Positions 62,743-64,000 of a DNA stretch of 64,000 bases are shown here, piece by piece; the stretch's first letter is position 1; every line of letters begins with the position of its first letter. The notes below the pieces were generated by a model. It had not been told where the DNA came from and did not search any database. It saw only the letters and a list, made by a program, of their open reading frames with translations. The stretch comes from a bacterium (lineage in GTDB: Bacteria; Electryoneota; RPQS01). The translations under genes were made by a program, and so were the position numbers. The DNA is taken from positions 116,765 through 180,764 of the forward strand of contig JABWCQ010000003.1 in the NCBI GenBank assembly GCA_013360195.1, read 5' to 3'.

Positions 62743-63813
62743 TTGCTCGGAGTGGGGCTGATTGGCGGCTCTATTGGCTTAAAATTGAAGGCGATGCAAT
62801 TCACCGGCACGGTGGTTGGTTATGACCGTGAGGAGGTGCTGCAGGAAGCCATCATGCGCGGCGCGATTGATCAGGGTGTCGGTGACATTTCTGAAGCGAT
62901 TGCCGGTGCGGAGTTAGTAATACTTGCGATGTCGGCGGACGAAGTTGCGAAGGTCTTGCCGACGATTTTGCGGACGGCACTGGCGGGCGCCGTCGTGACG
63001 GACACGGCCGGTGCGAAAGAAGAGATTATGTCGATTGCGCGCGGCGTCGAAGATGCTCGCGCGATTTTTATTGGCGGACATCCGTTGGCCGGAAGTCAGC
63101 GGCAGGGAATCGCCAATGCACATCCTGAGTTGTTCGCGAGCGCCTATTGGCTTCTGACTCCGCCTGACGACGTGCCGATGGACAAGCTGACCGCATTCAA
63201 GTGGTGGATCCGCACATTGGGTGCTTATCCGATTGTGCTACAGTCGGATGTCCATGATAAGATAATCGCTTCGACGACGCACATGCCGCTGATTTTCGCC
63301 TTAGCTCTGACCGATTGGCTGGCCAACGAGAGCCGGGATCTTCCGCTGCTGCAGAAGATAGCGACGGGACATTTTCAGCAGATGACGGCGATGGCGGCGC
63401 TTCCGCTTGGCGCGTGGGAATCGGTGCTGGCTGCCAATCGTGAACAGGTGCTTGAGTCATTAAAGAAATTTCGCAAGCACTTCGACGATGTGGAAGCCTT
63501 ATTCAAGTCAGGTGAGCTGGAAGCGGTTTGGCAGCGAGCGTATTCATTTCAGAGGAAGCTGGCGCGCGAACGTCCGGGCGATTGGGACTCGCAGTCGGAG
63601 TTAACGGTCATTGCACCGGATCGACCGGGAGTTTTAGCGGCCATCGCGGGGCTTCTGGCGGAGCATGACATAAACATACGTGACATAGGGGTTTTGCACA
63701 GCCGCGAACGGCAAGGAGGCATGTTGCGTGTGACATTGGAGTCGCTTGCGGATTCACGGAATGCTATTCAGATCTTGAAATTGCACGGGTACACGGCAAT
63801 GCGCCGCGATTAA
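62743..63813 (+). CDS. tyrA: Prephenate dehydrogenase with ACT domain; start codon uncertain
   Basis: Prephenate dehydrogenase turns prephenate into 4-hydroxyphenylpyruvate for tyrosine synthesis. Visible are the NAD site G-V-G-L-I-G-G-S-I-G-L, T-D-T-A-G-A-K, the catalytic motif G-G-H-P-L-A-G-S-Q and H-D-K-I-I-A-S-T-T-H-M-P. A C-terminal ACT domain follows (A-P-D-R-P-G-V-L-A-A-I-A), probably for tyrosine feedback. The coordinate is the first normal start (TTG 62743), but it falls inside the first strand of the NAD fold. Coding sequence clearly continues upstream (F-N-K-V-A-L before it) with no ATG, GTG or TTG back to the TGA at 62632-62634. An ACG at 62650 has GGAG eight bases upstream. Confidence 0.88.
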   Translation: MLGVGLIGGSIGLKLKAMQFTGTVVGYDREEVLQEAIMRGAIDQGVGDISEAIAGAELVILAMSADEVAKVLPTILRTALAGAVVTDTAGAKEEIMSIARGVEDARAIFIGGHPLAGSQRQGIANAHPELFASAYWLLTPPDDVPMDKLTAFKWWIRTLGAYPIVLQSDVHDKIIASTTHMPLIFALALTDWLANESRDLPLLQKIATGHFQQMTAMAALPLGAWESVLAANREQVLESLKKFRKHFDDVEALFKSGELEAVWQRAYSFQRKLARERPGDWDSQSELTVIAPDRPGVLAAIAGLLAEHDINIRDIGVLHSRERQGGMLRVTLESLADSRNAIQILKLHGYTAMRRD

Positions 63814-63864
63814 CCGAATGCTTTGACCTTTCACCCAGCGTGAATGCTGGACATGTTACATTAT

Positions 63865-63895
63865 GCGGTCTCGAAGATTTTCGGGGCCGCTTTTT
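63865..63895 (+). terminator. Intrinsic terminator after tyrA
   Basis: GCGGTCTCGA (63865-63874) pairs with TCGGGGCCGC (63881-63890) with two G-U pairs, a six-base loop and a T5 run. Nothing is recognised in 63896-64000. Confidence 0.88.
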
Positions 63896-64000
63896 ATTGC
63901 CTTGGATTCGGCGGTGTCCGCTGCTGTTGTAGTGATCTCTTTCCCCGTGGGTAGTTGAGTGATTTACTCAAGCGGACAAGTTGCTTGCTGACGTTCCGGG

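Overview
The window looks like a piece of chromosome from a Gram-negative, free-living bacterium of the Fibrobacterota-Chlorobiota-Bacteroidota (FCB) group or one of its uncultured neighbours. The evidence is C-terminal sorting domains with the YPNPFNP motif of the type IX secretion system (T9SS), PorV/PorQ-like outer-membrane proteins, TonB-dependent receptors, BamD- and Lnt-type envelope genes, a type III glutamine synthetase and a vitamin B12-dependent ribonucleotide reductase. I cannot name a species. Genes are dense, often overlap by 1-8 bases, use ATG, GTG and TTG starts, and use TGA as an ordinary stop. I see no tRNA, rRNA, CRISPR array, transposase, integrase or phage gene. The closest thing to accessory DNA is the set of secreted-protein genes.

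Layout. 1-6296: one compact run with the end of a RelA/SpoT gene, HU, ruvX, a Gfo/Idh/MocA oxidoreductase, lnt, a PorV-like protein, a small membrane protein, a BamD-like lipoprotein and nadD. 6452-13636: three exported proteins, namely a T9SS cargo, a Tricorn-type protease and a lipoprotein. 14000-17156 (minus): a two-component system with a sigma-54 activator. 17245-18050 (minus): ribosomal proteins S18, L28 and L33. 18051-18602: a regulatory region with good promoters in both directions and several perfect inverted repeats. 18603-22235: ribonucleotide reductase.

22433-28994 holds seven tightly coupled genes: gamma-glutamyltranspeptidase, a poly-gamma-glutamate-system-like protein, a lone TRAP-type large permease, a 48-residue membrane protein, an AspA/AstE-type zinc amidohydrolase, a small exported Rossmann-like protein and a LamG-like protein. 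I read it as a periplasmic module for handling gamma-glutamyl or N-acyl amino acid compounds. It is the best candidate here for an undescribed system. 29064-36062 holds secreted proteins, including two divergent paralogous matrixin metalloproteases. A thioesterase and glutamine synthetase follow. 39054-48237 is a five-gene outer-membrane operon: TonB receptor, aspartate-rich surface protein, lipoprotein, PorV-like protein and lipoprotein.

48322-52389 (minus) is a thiamine uptake operon: promoter, TPP riboswitch, intrinsic terminator, TonB receptor, then a sodium:solute symporter. 52455-61403 is a suf iron-sulfur cluster locus: Rrf2-type regulator, sufC, three glycosyltransferase-like genes, sufB, sufD, an opposite-strand lipoprotein, a Rieske ferredoxin, sufS and sufU. 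61534-63813 carries a degenerate TyrA paralogue followed in the same frame, across one TGA, by an intact prephenate dehydrogenase that has no normal start codon upstream of its nucleotide-binding fold. The last 105 bases, after the terminator at 63895, hold nothing I can identify.
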